64,000 nucleotides of DNA from DASUPK01 sp963843085 (GCA_963843085.1 CAWJJG010000011.1:1302001-1366000), one strand, 5' to 3'. Numbered from the stretch's first letter, positions 52,731 to 63,926 are shown. Translations and numbers: made by a program. Notes: a model not told the origin generated them from the letters alone.

Positions 52731-54010
52731 GCCTCAAGCCTATCCAGGCGACTCATCACCTCGGGGACGTGGTTCAGGTACGCCTGGTAGTCGAAGACCC
52801 GGTCGAGATCGAGCTGCGGGGCGGCCTTGCCGATCAGCTCCCGGAAGTCGGTCTCCTCGTCCCACGCGCGCTGGGCGTTCTCCTGGACGAGGCGGTAGGC
52901 GTCGTCGCGGGTCATTCCCGACTCGACCAGCGCAGTCAGGGCCCGCTGGCTGAACAGGGCGCCATGGGTGAGCTCGATGTTCTTCCGCATCCGTTCGGTG
53001 TGGACGGTCATCCCGTCCACGATCCGGGTGGCGATGTGCTGCATGTAGTCGAGGGCGATCGTCGCGTCCGGAAGGACGACCCGCTCGGCGCCGGAATGCG
53101 AGATGTCCCTCTCGTGCCACAGCGCGATGTTCTCCATCCCGACCTGGGAGTAACCGCGGAGCACCCGGGCGAGGCCGCAGAGCCGCTCGGCCAGAATCGG
53201 ATTGCGCTTGTGGGGCATCGCCGACGAGCCCTTCTGCCCGGAGCCGAACGGCTCCTCGACCTCTCTCACCTCGGTGCGCTGCAGGTTGCGGATCTCCGTC
53301 GCGAATCGCTCCAGGCCGGCGCCGGCGATCGCGATCCGGGCGAGGACGACGGCGTGACGGTCCCGCGGGACGACCTGGGTGGAGACATCCTCCGCCCGCA
53401 GGCCGACCGCCTGCATCACGCATGCCTCGACGCTCGGGGGGACTGAGGCATAGGTGCCGACCGCACCCGACAGGGCGCCCACCGCGGCCTGTTCGAAGGC
53501 ATCCGTCAGGCGCTGGAGGTTGCGGTCGGCCTCGAAGGCGAAGCTCGCCAGCCGCAGGCCGAAGGTCGACGGCTCGGCGTGGACGCCGTGAGTGCGGCCG
53601 ACGCAGAGCGTCTCGGCGAACTCCTTCGCCCGCACGACGAGGGCGTCCCGGTAGGCGCGGGCCCCACGCAACACGATCTCGCCGGCCTCGGAGAGTTGCA
53701 GCGCCAGGGCGGTGTCGAGGACGTCAGAGGAGGTCAGGCCGTAGTGGATCCACCGCCCCTCCTCCCCGATCGAGCCGGAGACGACGTCGACGAAGGCCGC
53801 CACGTCGTGGCCGGTCGTGCGCTCCCGCTCCTCGACCGCATCGACGGTGAAGGAGGCCCGCTCGCTGCAGGCTCGCGCGGCCTCCTCGGGGACGGCGCCC
53901 TCGGCCGCCCACGCCTCCGTCGCCGCGAGCTCGACCCTGAGCCACGTCTCCATCCGGCGTTGCTGGGTCCAGACGGCGCCGATCTCCTCGCGTGTGTAGC
54001 GGGGAATCAC
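52727..54010 (-). CDS. purB: Adenylosuccinate lyase
   Basis: 427 residues from GTG 54010 (MIPRYTREEIGAVWTQQRRM). It acts twice: on SAICAR and on adenylosuccinate. The fumarase/aspartase superfamily signature GSSAMPHKRNP is intact, with catalytic-type regions YGLTSSDVLDTA and GRTHGVHAEP. It lies 27 bases from purE and is coupled to the downstream glutaredoxin-like gene. Confidence 0.96.
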   Translation of the reverse strand: MIPRYTREEIGAVWTQQRRMETWLRVELAATEAWAAEGAVPEEAARACSERASFTVDAVEERERTTGHDVAAFVDVVSGSIGEEGRWIHYGLTSSDVLDTALALQLSEAGEIVLRGARAYRDALVVRAKEFAETLCVGRTHGVHAEPSTFGLRLASFAFEADRNLQRLTDAFEQAAVGALSGAVGTYASVPPSVEACVMQAVGLRAEDVSTQVVPRDRHAVVLARIAIAGAGLERFATEIRNLQRTEVREVEEPFGSGQKGSSAMPHKRNPILAERLCGLARVLRGYSQVGMENIALWHERDISHSGAERVVLPDATIALDYMQHIATRIVDGMTVHTERMRKNIELTHGALFSQRALTALVESGMTRDDAYRLVQENAQRAWDEETDFRELIGKAAPQLDLDRVFDYQAYLNHVPEVMSRLDRLEA

Positions 54011-54037
54011 GTATTGATTCTGACCGGCCCGGGTCGC

Positions 54038-54517
54038 CTAGGCGTTCAGGATGCGGACGGCGAGGAGCCCGGCGTTCTTCGCGCCGTCGATCGCGACGCA
54101 GGCGACCGGCACCCCGGGCGGCATCTGCACCGCCGAGAGGAGGGCGTCCAGGCCGCCCAGGTTCTTGCCTCCGATCGGCACGCCGATCACGGGCAGCTCG
54201 GTCTTCGAGGCCGCGAAGCCCGGTAGGGCGGCCGACATCCCGGCCCCGGCGATGATCACCTTCAGCCCGCGCATCTTCGCGTTGGTGCAGTACTCGCTTG
54301 TCTCCTCGGGCTGGCGGTGCGCGCTCAGGACCCTGACCTCGTACCGGATGCCGTGTTCCTGGAGAGCCTGCCCGGCCGGCTGCATCTTGGGCTTGTCGTT
54401 CTTCGACCCCATGATGATCCCGACGAGCGGGGCATCGACCTCGATCTCCTCGAATGCCTCCTCGACTTCCGGCATCGTCTCCGCGGCAACCTCGCCCTCA
54501 GGCATCAGCTCCTCCAT
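54038..54517 (-). CDS. purE: N5-CAIR mutase (PurE), variant
   Basis: 159 residues, with an acidic N-terminal extension of about 28 residues before PLVGIIMGSKNDKPKM. The core shows VRVLSAHRQPEE with the key His 67, GLKVIIAGAGMSAALPGFAAS and LPVIGVPIGGKNLGGLDALLS. The usual AHLPG motif reads AALPG (Ala 97), so a second conserved His of the classical group is absent. Either a mutase needing PurK (not found in the window) or a divergent carboxylase-type PurE. It precedes purB and follows purD. Confidence 0.9.
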   Translation of the reverse strand: MEELMPEGEVAAETMPEVEEAFEEIEVDAPLVGIIMGSKNDKPKMQPAGQALQEHGIRYEVRVLSAHRQPEETSEYCTNAKMRGLKVIIAGAGMSAALPGFAASKTELPVIGVPIGGKNLGGLDALLSAVQMPPGVPVACVAIDGAKNAGLLAVRILNA

Positions 54518-54541
54518 TCGTAGTCGTCTTTCAAGTTCGTC

Positions 54542-55822
54542 CTACGCCGCCGCGGCCCGGTCCACCGCTCTGGCGGCGATGTCGGTCCGCAGCTGCTTTC
54601 CATCGAAGTCGATCAGCTCGGCCGCCTCGTAGGCGCGGCGCCGCGCCTCGGCTGCCGTAGGCCCGAGGCCGGTCACGCCCAGGACGCGGCCGCCCGCCGT
54701 GACGATCTCCCCATCGCGCTCGCCGGTTCCCGCGTGGTAAATCTCGACGCCCTCGGCGGCCGCCGCGCGATCGAGGCCGGAGATCACGTCTCCCTTGGAG
54801 GAGGAGGCCGGATACCCGGCCGAGGCGAGCACCACCGTCACAGCCCAATCGTCTCCGAACCGCGCCTCGGCTCCCGCGAGCGCGCCCGGCTCCCGCGAGG
54901 CGAGGAAGAGCTGGAGCGGGTCGCTCTGCAGCCGAGGCATCACGGCCTGGGTCTCGGGATCGCCGAAGCGGCAATTGAACTCGAGCACCTTCGGGCCGTC
55001 GGCGGTCATCATCAGCCCGGCGTAGAGGACGCCGTGAAACGGGGTGCCGCGCCGCCTCATCGCGTCGACCACGGGCCGGTGCACGAGATCGGCGATGCGC
55101 TCGGTCTCGGCCGAGTCGAAGCCGGGGACCGGCGAATAGCTCCCCATGCCACCGGTGTTCGGCCCCTCGTCGCCGTCTCCGATCCGCTTGTAGTCCTGGG
55201 CCGGAGCGAGAGGCAGGACGTTCTCGCCGTCGCAGAGCGCGAGCAGCGACAGCTCCTCGCCCTCCAGAAACTCCTCCATCACCACCCGCGTCTCGCCGAA
55301 GCGCTGCTCCTGGAAGAAGACGTCGATCGCCTCGCGCGCCTCGCTCTCGGTGGCGCAGATGATCACCCCCTTGCCCGCGGCCAGGCCGTCGGCCTTGAGG
55401 ACGAGCGGATATGCGGCGCCCGCAATCCGCTCGACGGCCTCGTCGTGGCTGCTCAGCACCGTGTGTCCGGCGGTGGGGACTCCCGCCTCCTCCATCAGCT
55501 CCTTCGCATGGAGCTTCGAGCCCTCGAGCCGGGCGGCCTCCCGGCTGGGCCCGAAGGCCGGGATGCCCTCCTCCTCGAGCCGGTCGACGAGGCCGGCCAC
55601 GAGCGGAGCCTCGGGGCCGACGACGACGAGGCCGACCTCCTCGTCGCGCGCGGCGGCGACCAGCGCGTCGAGGTCCTCCGCGCCGGCTTCGAGGCAGCGA
55701 GCCTCCGCCGCGATCCCGGCGTTGCCGGGCGCACAGAGCAGCTCGGGCTTCCGCGGGGAGCGAGAGAGAGCGCGCACGATCGCGTGCTCGCGCCCCCCTC
55801 CTCCGACGACCAGAACCCTCAA
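54542..55822 (-). CDS. purD: Phosphoribosylamine-glycine ligase
   Basis: 426 residues from TTG 55822 (LRVLVVGGGGREHAI), a TTGA overlap with the GYD gene stop; a much longer frame exists but only starts making sense here. ATP-grasp enzyme for the second step. Landmarks: GGGGREHAIVRALSRS, LVLKADGLAAGKGV, DYKRIGDGDEGPNTGGMGSYSPVPGF, GVLYAGLMMTADGPKVLEFNCRFGDPETQ and VLASAGYPASS. The rare TTG start may lower its yield relative to neighbours. Confidence 0.93.
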   Translation of the reverse strand: MRVLVVGGGGREHAIVRALSRSPRKPELLCAPGNAGIAAEARCLEAGAEDLDALVAAARDEEVGLVVVGPEAPLVAGLVDRLEEEGIPAFGPSREAARLEGSKLHAKELMEEAGVPTAGHTVLSSHDEAVERIAGAAYPLVLKADGLAAGKGVIICATESEAREAIDVFFQEQRFGETRVVMEEFLEGEELSLLALCDGENVLPLAPAQDYKRIGDGDEGPNTGGMGSYSPVPGFDSAETERIADLVHRPVVDAMRRRGTPFHGVLYAGLMMTADGPKVLEFNCRFGDPETQAVMPRLQSDPLQLFLASREPGALAGAEARFGDDWAVTVVLASAGYPASSSKGDVISGLDRAAAAEGVEIYHAGTGERDGEIVTAGGRVLGVTGLGPTAAEARRRAYEAAELIDFDGKQLRTDIAARAVDRAAAA

Positions 55823-56100
55823 AGGGCGCTCGCCAGCTCCTCGGCGGGGATCGCGGCGAGCGTCTGGCTGCTCATCGTGCCGCGCGAGCCCAGCTCGACC
55901 GAGACCTTGGCCATCGTCTTCTCGTCGGGCGCCTCGACGATCGTGATGAAGTCGTACTGGCCGAGCGTCGCCCACTGCTCCTTGACCTTGACGCCGAGCT
56001 GCTCGACCTCCTTGTTGACCTCCTGGACCCGGCTCGGGTTGTTCTTGAGCGTCTGAACGCCCTCGGAGGTCAGATTGGTGAGCATTACGTATGTCGGCAT
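55819..56100 (-). CDS. GYD domain protein
   Basis: 93 residues from ATG 56100, with GGAGAGGAG shortly upstream. It fits the small GYD family: MPTYVMLTNLTSEGVQTLKNNP, WATLGQYDFITIVEAPDEK and AKVSVELGSRGTMSSQTL. Members are dimeric ferredoxin-like proteins of unknown function. It is the first gene of the purine operon; its stop overlaps the purD start. Confidence 0.85.
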   Translation of the reverse strand: MPTYVMLTNLTSEGVQTLKNNPSRVQEVNKEVEQLGVKVKEQWATLGQYDFITIVEAPDEKTMAKVSVELGSRGTMSSQTLAAIPAEELASAL

Positions 56101-56208
56101 GCTGTTCTCCTCTCCTGTGACTTGCCCCGTTGACCCCCTTTCTTTCACTTTCCGCGGCGGCGTGCAATCTCGCCGCGCCTGTCCGAAGGGGACGGGATCA
56201 TTCGGGCG

Positions 56209-56856
56209 ATGAGTGGGCACCCGATCGTCGCTCGCTTCTACGACCGTCTGACGGGCGGCACCGAGCATGCAGGGCTGGGCGAGATGCGCCGGGAGCTGCT
56301 CGCCACGGCACGGGGCCGGGTGCTCGAGCTGGGGGCCGGCACCGGCCACAACCTCCCGTACTACGCCTCCGGGGTCACGGAGCTCGTGATGATCGAGCCC
56401 GACCCTCACATGGGCGCCCGGCTCCGCGAAAAGCTGGCCGAGGAGGGGACGGGGGCCGGCAAGCCGTCGGTGGTCTCCTCGCCGGCCGAGGACCTGCCCT
56501 TCGACGACGACAGCTTCGACACGGTGGTCGCCACGCTCGTGCTCTGCACCGTCGATGACCCCCAGCGGGCGCTGGCCGAGGCCCGCCGGGTGCTGGTCGA
56601 GGGCGGCAGGCTGCTCTTCATAGAGCACGTCCGGAGCATGTCCCCCCGGCGCGCCTGGTGGCAGGATCGCATGGAGCGCCCCTGGGGCTTCTTCGCCGGG
56701 GGTTGCCACCCCAATCGCGCGACCGACCAGCTGCTGGCGGACGCGGGTTTCTGGATCGACAGCATCGAGCGCACCAGGCTGCCGAAGGCCCCGCCGATCG
56801 TGCGGCCGCTGATCCGCGGCGTCGCGCAGCGGCCGAGCGGAGTCAGCTCCGCCTAG
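56209..56856 (+). CDS. Class I SAM-dependent methyltransferase
   Basis: 215 residues. Motif I VLELGAGTGHNLPYY, an acidic Asp/Glu at the end of beta2 (VMIEPDPHM), and post motifs SFDTVVATLVLCTVDDPQRALAEARRVLVEGGRLLFIEHV show the SAM fold. The MSPRRAWWQDRMERPWG and GGCHPNRATDQLL regions match a subgroup related to methyltransferase type 11 enzymes. Substrate unknown. It is divergent from the GYD gene and overlaps the convergent enoyl-CoA hydratase gene by 4 bases. Confidence 0.85.
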   Translation: MSGHPIVARFYDRLTGGTEHAGLGEMRRELLATARGRVLELGAGTGHNLPYYASGVTELVMIEPDPHMGARLREKLAEEGTGAGKPSVVSSPAEDLPFDDDSFDTVVATLVLCTVDDPQRALAEARRVLVEGGRLLFIEHVRSMSPRRAWWQDRMERPWGFFAGGCHPNRATDQLLADAGFWIDSIERTRLPKAPPIVRPLIRGVAQRPSGVSSA

Positions 56857-57782
56857 CCCGCGGTGCCGTCCTGCCAGGGGGCGAGGTCCTCGGCGGTCGC
56901 CCACGGCGATTTTCCCCCGTCCGCCACCTGGCGGGCCATCGTGGCCATCTTCTCCTGCGAGGACTCGGTCGCCGAGGAGACCATGAACCACTTGCGCTCG
57001 ACCGCGAGCCCCTGGGCGAGCGGGAGGGAGCCTCCCTCGTAGACGGCACGCTTCAGAGAGCGGATCGACTCGGGAGAGCGGCGCGCCAGGCGCTCACCCA
57101 CGTGGATGGCCGCCTCCTTCACCTGCGTCGCCGGAACCACGGCGCCGACCAGGCCGTGGTCGAGTGCCTCGCGCGGGCTCAACGTCCTGCCCTCGAGCAT
57201 CATCTGCAGCGCTCGGCCCACACCGACCACCCGGGGCAGGCGCTGGGTTCCGCCGGCGCCCGGGTTGAAGTCGATCGTCATCTCCGGCAGGCCGATGGCG
57301 ATGTCGCTGTCGGCCATCACCCGCACATCGCAGGCGAGCGAGATCTCGCAGCCACCCCCGGTCGCCGGGCCGTTGATTGCGGCGATGAAGACCTTGTCAG
57401 ACCGGTTCATCGCCAGGAAGAGGTCATGGATCCGGTAGAGCTCGAAGACGGCAGCCAGCGGGGTTCGCTCGGCGAGGTCGCGGAGCACCGGGATCCGCCG
57501 CACGCCACCGGCGATCCTGAGCACGATGGACGTGAGCCACGGCGGCGCCGCGATCCCCGCCCGCCGGACGCTGGCCAGGATCTCCCCCACGTCGTAGTGG
57601 GTGATGTAGAGGTCGTCGGGTTTGCCGGTGATCACAACGGTGCCCACCGAGCGGTCGCCGTTGAGCGAGCGCACCAGGCGATCGAGCTCGCGGACCATCT
57701 CCGCGGTCATGAAGTTGTGCGGCGGGTGATCGACGCGGACCACGAGGACCCGCCCGCGCCGCTCGAGATTGAGCATCGACAT
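56853..57782 (-). CDS. Enoyl-CoA hydratase/isomerase family protein
   Basis: 309 residues. Crotonase fold: VVITGKPDDLYITHYDVGEIL, the oxyanion-type segment AAINGPATGGGCEISLACDVRVMADSD and LPEMTIDFNPGAGGTQRLPRVVG (Glu in the usual catalytic position). A long insertion (about 75-125) is unusual for a simple hydratase. The C-terminal region ALEHGLVGAVVPATQVKEAAIHVGERLARRSPESIRSLKRAV is standard. Substrate not assignable. Confidence 0.85.
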   Translation of the reverse strand: MSMLNLERRGRVLVVRVDHPPHNFMTAEMVRELDRLVRSLNGDRSVGTVVITGKPDDLYITHYDVGEILASVRRAGIAAPPWLTSIVLRIAGGVRRIPVLRDLAERTPLAAVFELYRIHDLFLAMNRSDKVFIAAINGPATGGGCEISLACDVRVMADSDIAIGLPEMTIDFNPGAGGTQRLPRVVGVGRALQMMLEGRTLSPREALDHGLVGAVVPATQVKEAAIHVGERLARRSPESIRSLKRAVYEGGSLPLAQGLAVERKWFMVSSATESSQEKMATMARQVADGGKSPWATAEDLAPWQDGTAG

Positions 57783-57813
57783 GGGGATGAACCCTACGCC
57801 GGTCGGTCAGCGG

Positions 57814-59427
57814 TTACGCGTCGAAGCCGACGTGGACGTGGTCGCAGTGATCGGCCTGCGCGAAGCCGTTCGGGTTCGCGGGGCCGTCCGGGTCCCAGCA
57901 GTAGATGAGCTCGGTCGGCTCCTGGCCGGGTGGCAGGGCGCCGATCTGGCGGGCGATCGTGCCGCAGGGCCCGTCGGGCGAGACGTCGGTGCACGGCACG
58001 CCGTCGATCGCGGCGATGTCCATGGCTCGCCCGTAGTAATGGTTGGAGACGTTGCCGCTCGAGGCGTACTTGGAGTGGTCGGAGCGAAGCGCCGAGATCC
58101 GGATCGTGTGCTCCTGGCTGATCGCGCCCAGGATGCCGAGGATCCGCGGGTCGATCGCACCGGACTGGATGTCGACCATCTCGAGCTGATTCGAGAGCTC
58201 GACGTTCTTCCAGTTGATCGGCGCGTTCGTCGGGCCTGGCAGGGCGACGGAGTAGGCCACGGTCTTGACCTGGCAACTGCCCGCCATCGATTCGGCGTCC
58301 TGCAGCACGGCGTCGACGTACCACTCGGCGTGGTTGTGCTCGAAGAGCCCGGCGCGCAGGTCGCCCGCCGCCCAGATCATCCGGGCCAGCGTCGCGGCGG
58401 AGTCCGCGGGACTCTCCCGCCTGATCTTGCCGTCGGCGTCGCCGTCCACCGCGTACTGCTTCCAGTGGTCCGCGGTGATGCCGAGCGGACCGACCGAGGA
58501 GAGCTGCTCGCGGCTCATGCCCTTGCCGAAATCCGACTCGATCCGCGCGACGGCGGCCAGCGCCCAGACGCCACCCTGCCCGAGGTCGTAGCGGCCGGCG
58601 GCGTCCTGGAAGGCCTTCATGTAGTCGTCTGGAACGGACTCGCGTGAGCCGTCCGCGGGAGAGCAGACCAGCTCCTGGCGCTTCGGGATCAGGGAGAGAC
58701 CGCCGAGGGACCCGTTGCCGATCCCGCTGAAGCAGGCGGCCCTGGCCATGACCTCGGAGACGTACCAGTCGGCGTGGTTGTAGGCGAACACGGCGCCCTC
58801 GGGGTCCTCCGGCATGCCGGCCGCGCGCAGGTAGCGAGCGGCGGCGAAGATCGCGTCGTTCGGGTTGTTCGGGTCCTTGGTGCCGTCGTGGTCGGCGTCG
58901 ACGCCGTAGGTGGCCCAGGTCGAGGGCATGAACTGCATCCAGCCCTCGGCGCCCGCGGAGGATGGGCCGAGGTTCTGCCCGAAGCCGCTCTCGATCTCGT
59001 TGATGGCGGCGAGGATCGAGGGGCCCGCCGGCCCGAGGTCATAGGCCTGTGCCGCGGCCTGGTAGATCGGGCCGAGGTAGGCGGGGATCGCGACGGGACC
59101 GCAGGCGGTCGGCGTGAGGGGGCCCGGGGGCGGCGGCGCGGTGCCGCCCACCTTCGCGGCGCCCTTCTCGTTCTCGCCGCCCTTCGGCCCCTTGGTGCCG
59201 CCGTTGCTCGGAGGCTTCGGCGTGGGCTTCTGAGTCTTCGGCTGCTTGACGATCGGCTTCGCCGGGGGCAGCAGGGTGACCGGCGGTTGCGGCTGGCTGG
59301 GCGGCTCAGGCGGATCGGCGGTCGTCGTCGTGGTTCCGGGGTCGGTCGTGGTCTGCGCGCCGGCTCCGGGAGCCGCGATTGCCGCGCCCACGACCGTCGC
59401 CGCGATTGCCGATCTGACGCGTCCCAT
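57814..59427 (-). CDS. Secreted lytic transglycosylase with two SLT-like domains
   Basis: 537 residues from ATG 59427, sharing a base with the upstream stop (TGATG). A signal peptide (AIAATVVGAAIAAPGAGAQ) is followed by a Pro/Thr/Lys linker (about 25-95). The first SLT-type domain (about 105-220) has NEIESGFGQNLGPSSAGAEGWMQFMPSTWATYG, with catalytic-type Glu, and YNHADWYV. A second similar region follows (RIESDFGKGMSREQLSSVGPLGITADHW, HNHAEWYVDAV), then a third domain ending in a metal-binding-like KYASSGNVSNHYYGRAMDIAAIDGV and VHVGFDA, resembling a peptidase M15/M74-like fold. A wall-remodelling role is inferred. Confidence 0.78.
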   Translation of the reverse strand: MGRVRSAIAATVVGAAIAAPGAGAQTTTDPGTTTTTADPPEPPSQPQPPVTLLPPAKPIVKQPKTQKPTPKPPSNGGTKGPKGGENEKGAAKVGGTAPPPPGPLTPTACGPVAIPAYLGPIYQAAAQAYDLGPAGPSILAAINEIESGFGQNLGPSSAGAEGWMQFMPSTWATYGVDADHDGTKDPNNPNDAIFAAARYLRAAGMPEDPEGAVFAYNHADWYVSEVMARAACFSGIGNGSLGGLSLIPKRQELVCSPADGSRESVPDDYMKAFQDAAGRYDLGQGGVWALAAVARIESDFGKGMSREQLSSVGPLGITADHWKQYAVDGDADGKIRRESPADSAATLARMIWAAGDLRAGLFEHNHAEWYVDAVLQDAESMAGSCQVKTVAYSVALPGPTNAPINWKNVELSNQLEMVDIQSGAIDPRILGILGAISQEHTIRISALRSDHSKYASSGNVSNHYYGRAMDIAAIDGVPCTDVSPDGPCGTIARQIGALPPGQEPTELIYCWDPDGPANPNGFAQADHCDHVHVGFDA

Positions 59428-60218
59428 CAGCCAAGGACCTGAGCGACTCGCCACGCGTCACCGGTCTTCGTCAGGGTCAGCCGCAGCTCGCCGATCGCCC
59501 GCAGGCGCACCAGCGAGACGCTGGCGGTCACCTGCTTCTTGGAGGCGGCGCCGAGGATGACGTTGAGAACGCGGGCCTGCGGCACCTTGCCGTTCGAGGG
59601 GAGCCGCGGTGGGTCGGCTGCCAGCGACTTGACCAGCGGCTTGGTGGCGGTGGCGGTGAAGGCGTCGTCGGTCTTCTTGCTCGACTTGCCGACCTCATAG
59701 CCCACGAAGGCTTGCGCGAACCGCCACGCGACTTGGACCGGCGGCGCCGAGGTCTTGGTGGGCGCCTGCACGGGCGCCGGAGCGGCATGCCCCGGCTGGA
59801 TCTGCGGCGTGATGCCCTGGAGGGTCGCGAGATGGGCGCTGTGTGGCGCCACCGCGATCGCTGAGGCGGCGACGTGCTGCCCGACGGGCGTGGCGGGATG
59901 ATCGCTCGCGCTGATCGCGCCTCCCAAGGCCGACGCGATCGCCACGCTCGCCGCGCCGGCGGCGATCGCCACCTTCGCGCGGCGGCTGCGGTGGCTCAGC
60001 GCGTCTCCGACCGGCCAGGTGAGCCGGGTCTGGATCAGCCGCTGGAGCGGCAGCAGTCTGCGCCCGACCCGCTCCACGGCGTCGCGGGTGGCGTCGCTGC
60101 CTCGCCAGAGCACGTTCTCCTCGATGCCCCAGGCGGCCTCGCGAACAGACCAGGCGGCATCGTCAGCTGATAGTGAGAGGGCGCGCCGAAAGGGGCGACC
60201 CGATTGACTTTGGTTCAT
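59427..60218 (-). CDS. Membrane-anchored protein with NTF2/VirB8-like extracellular domain
   Basis: 263 residues. A charged cytoplasmic N-terminus (1-85) precedes one membrane segment (about 90-113) and an Ala/Pro linker. The C-terminal domain (about 155-263) reads PVQVAWRFAQAFVGYEVGKSSKKTDDAF... and RAIGELRLTLTKTGDAWRVAQVLG, a pattern compatible with the NTF2 fold used by TcpC/VirB8-like proteins; the match is by eye. It is translationally coupled to the transglycosylase, as similar pairs are in conjugation modules. Confidence 0.6.
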   Translation of the reverse strand: MNQSQSGRPFRRALSLSADDAAWSVREAAWGIEENVLWRGSDATRDAVERVGRRLLPLQRLIQTRLTWPVGDALSHRSRRAKVAIAAGAASVAIASALGGAISASDHPATPVGQHVAASAIAVAPHSAHLATLQGITPQIQPGHAAPAPVQAPTKTSAPPVQVAWRFAQAFVGYEVGKSSKKTDDAFTATATKPLVKSLAADPPRLPSNGKVPQARVLNVILGAASKKQVTASVSLVRLRAIGELRLTLTKTGDAWRVAQVLG

Positions 60219-60272
60219 CTCTCACCTATTCGTCCAGGCGAGGGGGAAGCCAGATACCGAGAAGTGGGTTCT

Positions 60273-62873
<2,601 letters not shown>

Positions 62874-62915
62874 GTGCAGACATGGTATCGCCTTTAGTGG
62901 GAAAAGTAAAGAAAT

Positions 62916-62934
62916 CTATGTCAAGATGACTTAG
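62916..62934. promoter_or_regulatory. Imperfect inverted repeat and TTGACA upstream of clpB
   Basis: CTATGTC-AAGAT-GACTTAG, a 7-bp arm dyad with one mismatch, in an AT-rich patch. On the minus strand it contains TTGACA (62924-62919), a -35-like hexamer for clpB; no good -10 is found at normal spacing. The HAIR consensus (CTTGAGT-N7-ACTCAAG) is not matched in arm or spacing, so an HspR role is only a possibility. Confidence 0.35.
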
Positions 62935-62969
62935 ATCCATGCGTGCCCACGATTTGGGCGATTGGGGGG

Positions 62970-62999
62970 TTTACACGGCTTGCGCGCCCCGCATAGGAT
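62970..62999 (+). promoter_or_regulatory. Candidate promoter of the SnoaL-like gene
   Basis: TTTACA (62970-62975) and TAGGAT (62994-62999) with an 18-base spacer, 32 bases before the ATG at 63031. Confidence 0.45.
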
Positions 63000-63030
63000 C
63001 CACTCAGCGACCGCTTCGGTCAAGGACGAC

Positions 63031-63453
63031 ATGGCGAGCAACGTCGAGACCTATCAGCACATCCTCGAGACCTTCAACCGGGAGGGCGTCGACGGAGTGG
63101 TGCCCTTCTTCACTGATGACGTCGAGGTCTATGACCCCGACCTGCCCGAGGGGCCCTACCGGGGCCCCGAGGCGGCCCGGCACGTCGCCGAGCTGCTGAT
63201 GAGCGGCTTCGAGAACGTGGAGATCAAGGACTTCAGGCTGCTGTCGGCGGGAGACCGGGTGGTCGCCCTGCTGCACACTCACGCCAAGGGAGGGCAGGAT
63301 GACCTCGAGGTGGAGCAGCGGGACGCTCACACCATCACCTTCCGCGACGGCAAGATCGCCTACTGGCGGCTGTACCTGGACCAGGTCGAGGCCCTCACGG
63401 ACGCGGGACTCGATCCCGAGCTGGCGAGCGCCAAGAGCAGCACGCCGTCCTAG
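63031..63453 (+). CDS. SnoaL-like/NTF2-fold protein
   Basis: 140 residues from ATG 63031. The NTF2-like fold shows in VETYQHILETFNREGVDGVVPFFTDDVEVYDPD, GPYRGPEAARHVAELLMSGFEN and DAHTITFRDGKIAYWRLYLDQVEAL. Such proteins are small isomerase/cyclase-like or ligand-binding domains; function unknown. It faces the hspR gene with a 4-base stop overlap. Confidence 0.78.
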   Translation: MASNVETYQHILETFNREGVDGVVPFFTDDVEVYDPDLPEGPYRGPEAARHVAELLMSGFENVEIKDFRLLSAGDRVVALLHTHAKGGQDDLEVEQRDAHTITFRDGKIAYWRLYLDQVEALTDAGLDPELASAKSSTPS

Positions 63454-63926
63454 TGGGGGCGCCGGCGGACAGGGATCCGCGTGGATCCCTGATCCGAGCC
63501 CATGCTCCGGGGCTCATACGCTCCGTAAGGCACCAGCTCTCCCCCGATCGACTTGCGTAGCCGCTCGAGCTCCCTCGTCATCCGAGTCTCCATCTCGGCC
63601 GCACGCTTGCGCATCTTCGCCATCTCTCCGCGCATGCGCTCGACCTGACGCTCGAGCTCGAGGACGGTCTCGACCCCGGCGAGGTTGAGTCCCTCCTCGC
63701 TCGTCATCTGCTGGATCCGGCGGAGCCGCTCGACATCGGACTGCGAGTAGAGACGGGTGTTCTTCGGCGATCGCTTCGGCGTGATCAGGCCGCGTGCCTC
63801 GTACATCCGCAGGGTCTGGGGATGCATCTCCGCAAGCTCAGCCGCGACCGAGATCATGAAGACCCCGCGGTCCTGATCCAGCCTCCGTCCGCCATCGCTC
63901 CTCTTCCTCGGTCCGCCGTCAGCCAT
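63450..63926 (-). CDS. hspR: HspR-type MerR family heat-shock repressor
   Basis: 158 residues. The MerR winged HTH (about 24-70) reads MISVAAELAEMHPQTLRMYEARGLITPKRSPKNTRLYSQSDVERL, with the RMYEARGLI element typical of HspR, followed by a coiled coil (LELERQVERMRGEMAKMRKRAAEMETRM). HspR represses dnaK and clpB operons in actinobacteria with DnaK as co-repressor. Start overlaps the end of a gene truncated by the window. The cysteine-free sequence fits a non-metal MerR. Confidence 0.9.
   Translation of the reverse strand: MADGGPRKRSDGGRRLDQDRGVFMISVAAELAEMHPQTLRMYEARGLITPKRSPKNTRLYSQSDVERLRRIQQMTSEEGLNLAGVETVLELERQVERMRGEMAKMRKRAAEMETRMTRELERLRKSIGGELVPYGAYEPRSMGSDQGSTRIPVRRRPH

Noticed and set aside
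55823..56167. N-terminal extension of purD to 56167
   Set aside because: The extra residues lie over the GYD gene in another frame and show shadow composition; PurD starts where the GGGGREHAI motif begins, at TTG 55822.
62916..62934. Calling the dyad before clpB a HAIR site
   Set aside because: Arms and spacing do not match CTTGAGT-N7-ACTCAAG, so it is listed only as an imperfect repeat.
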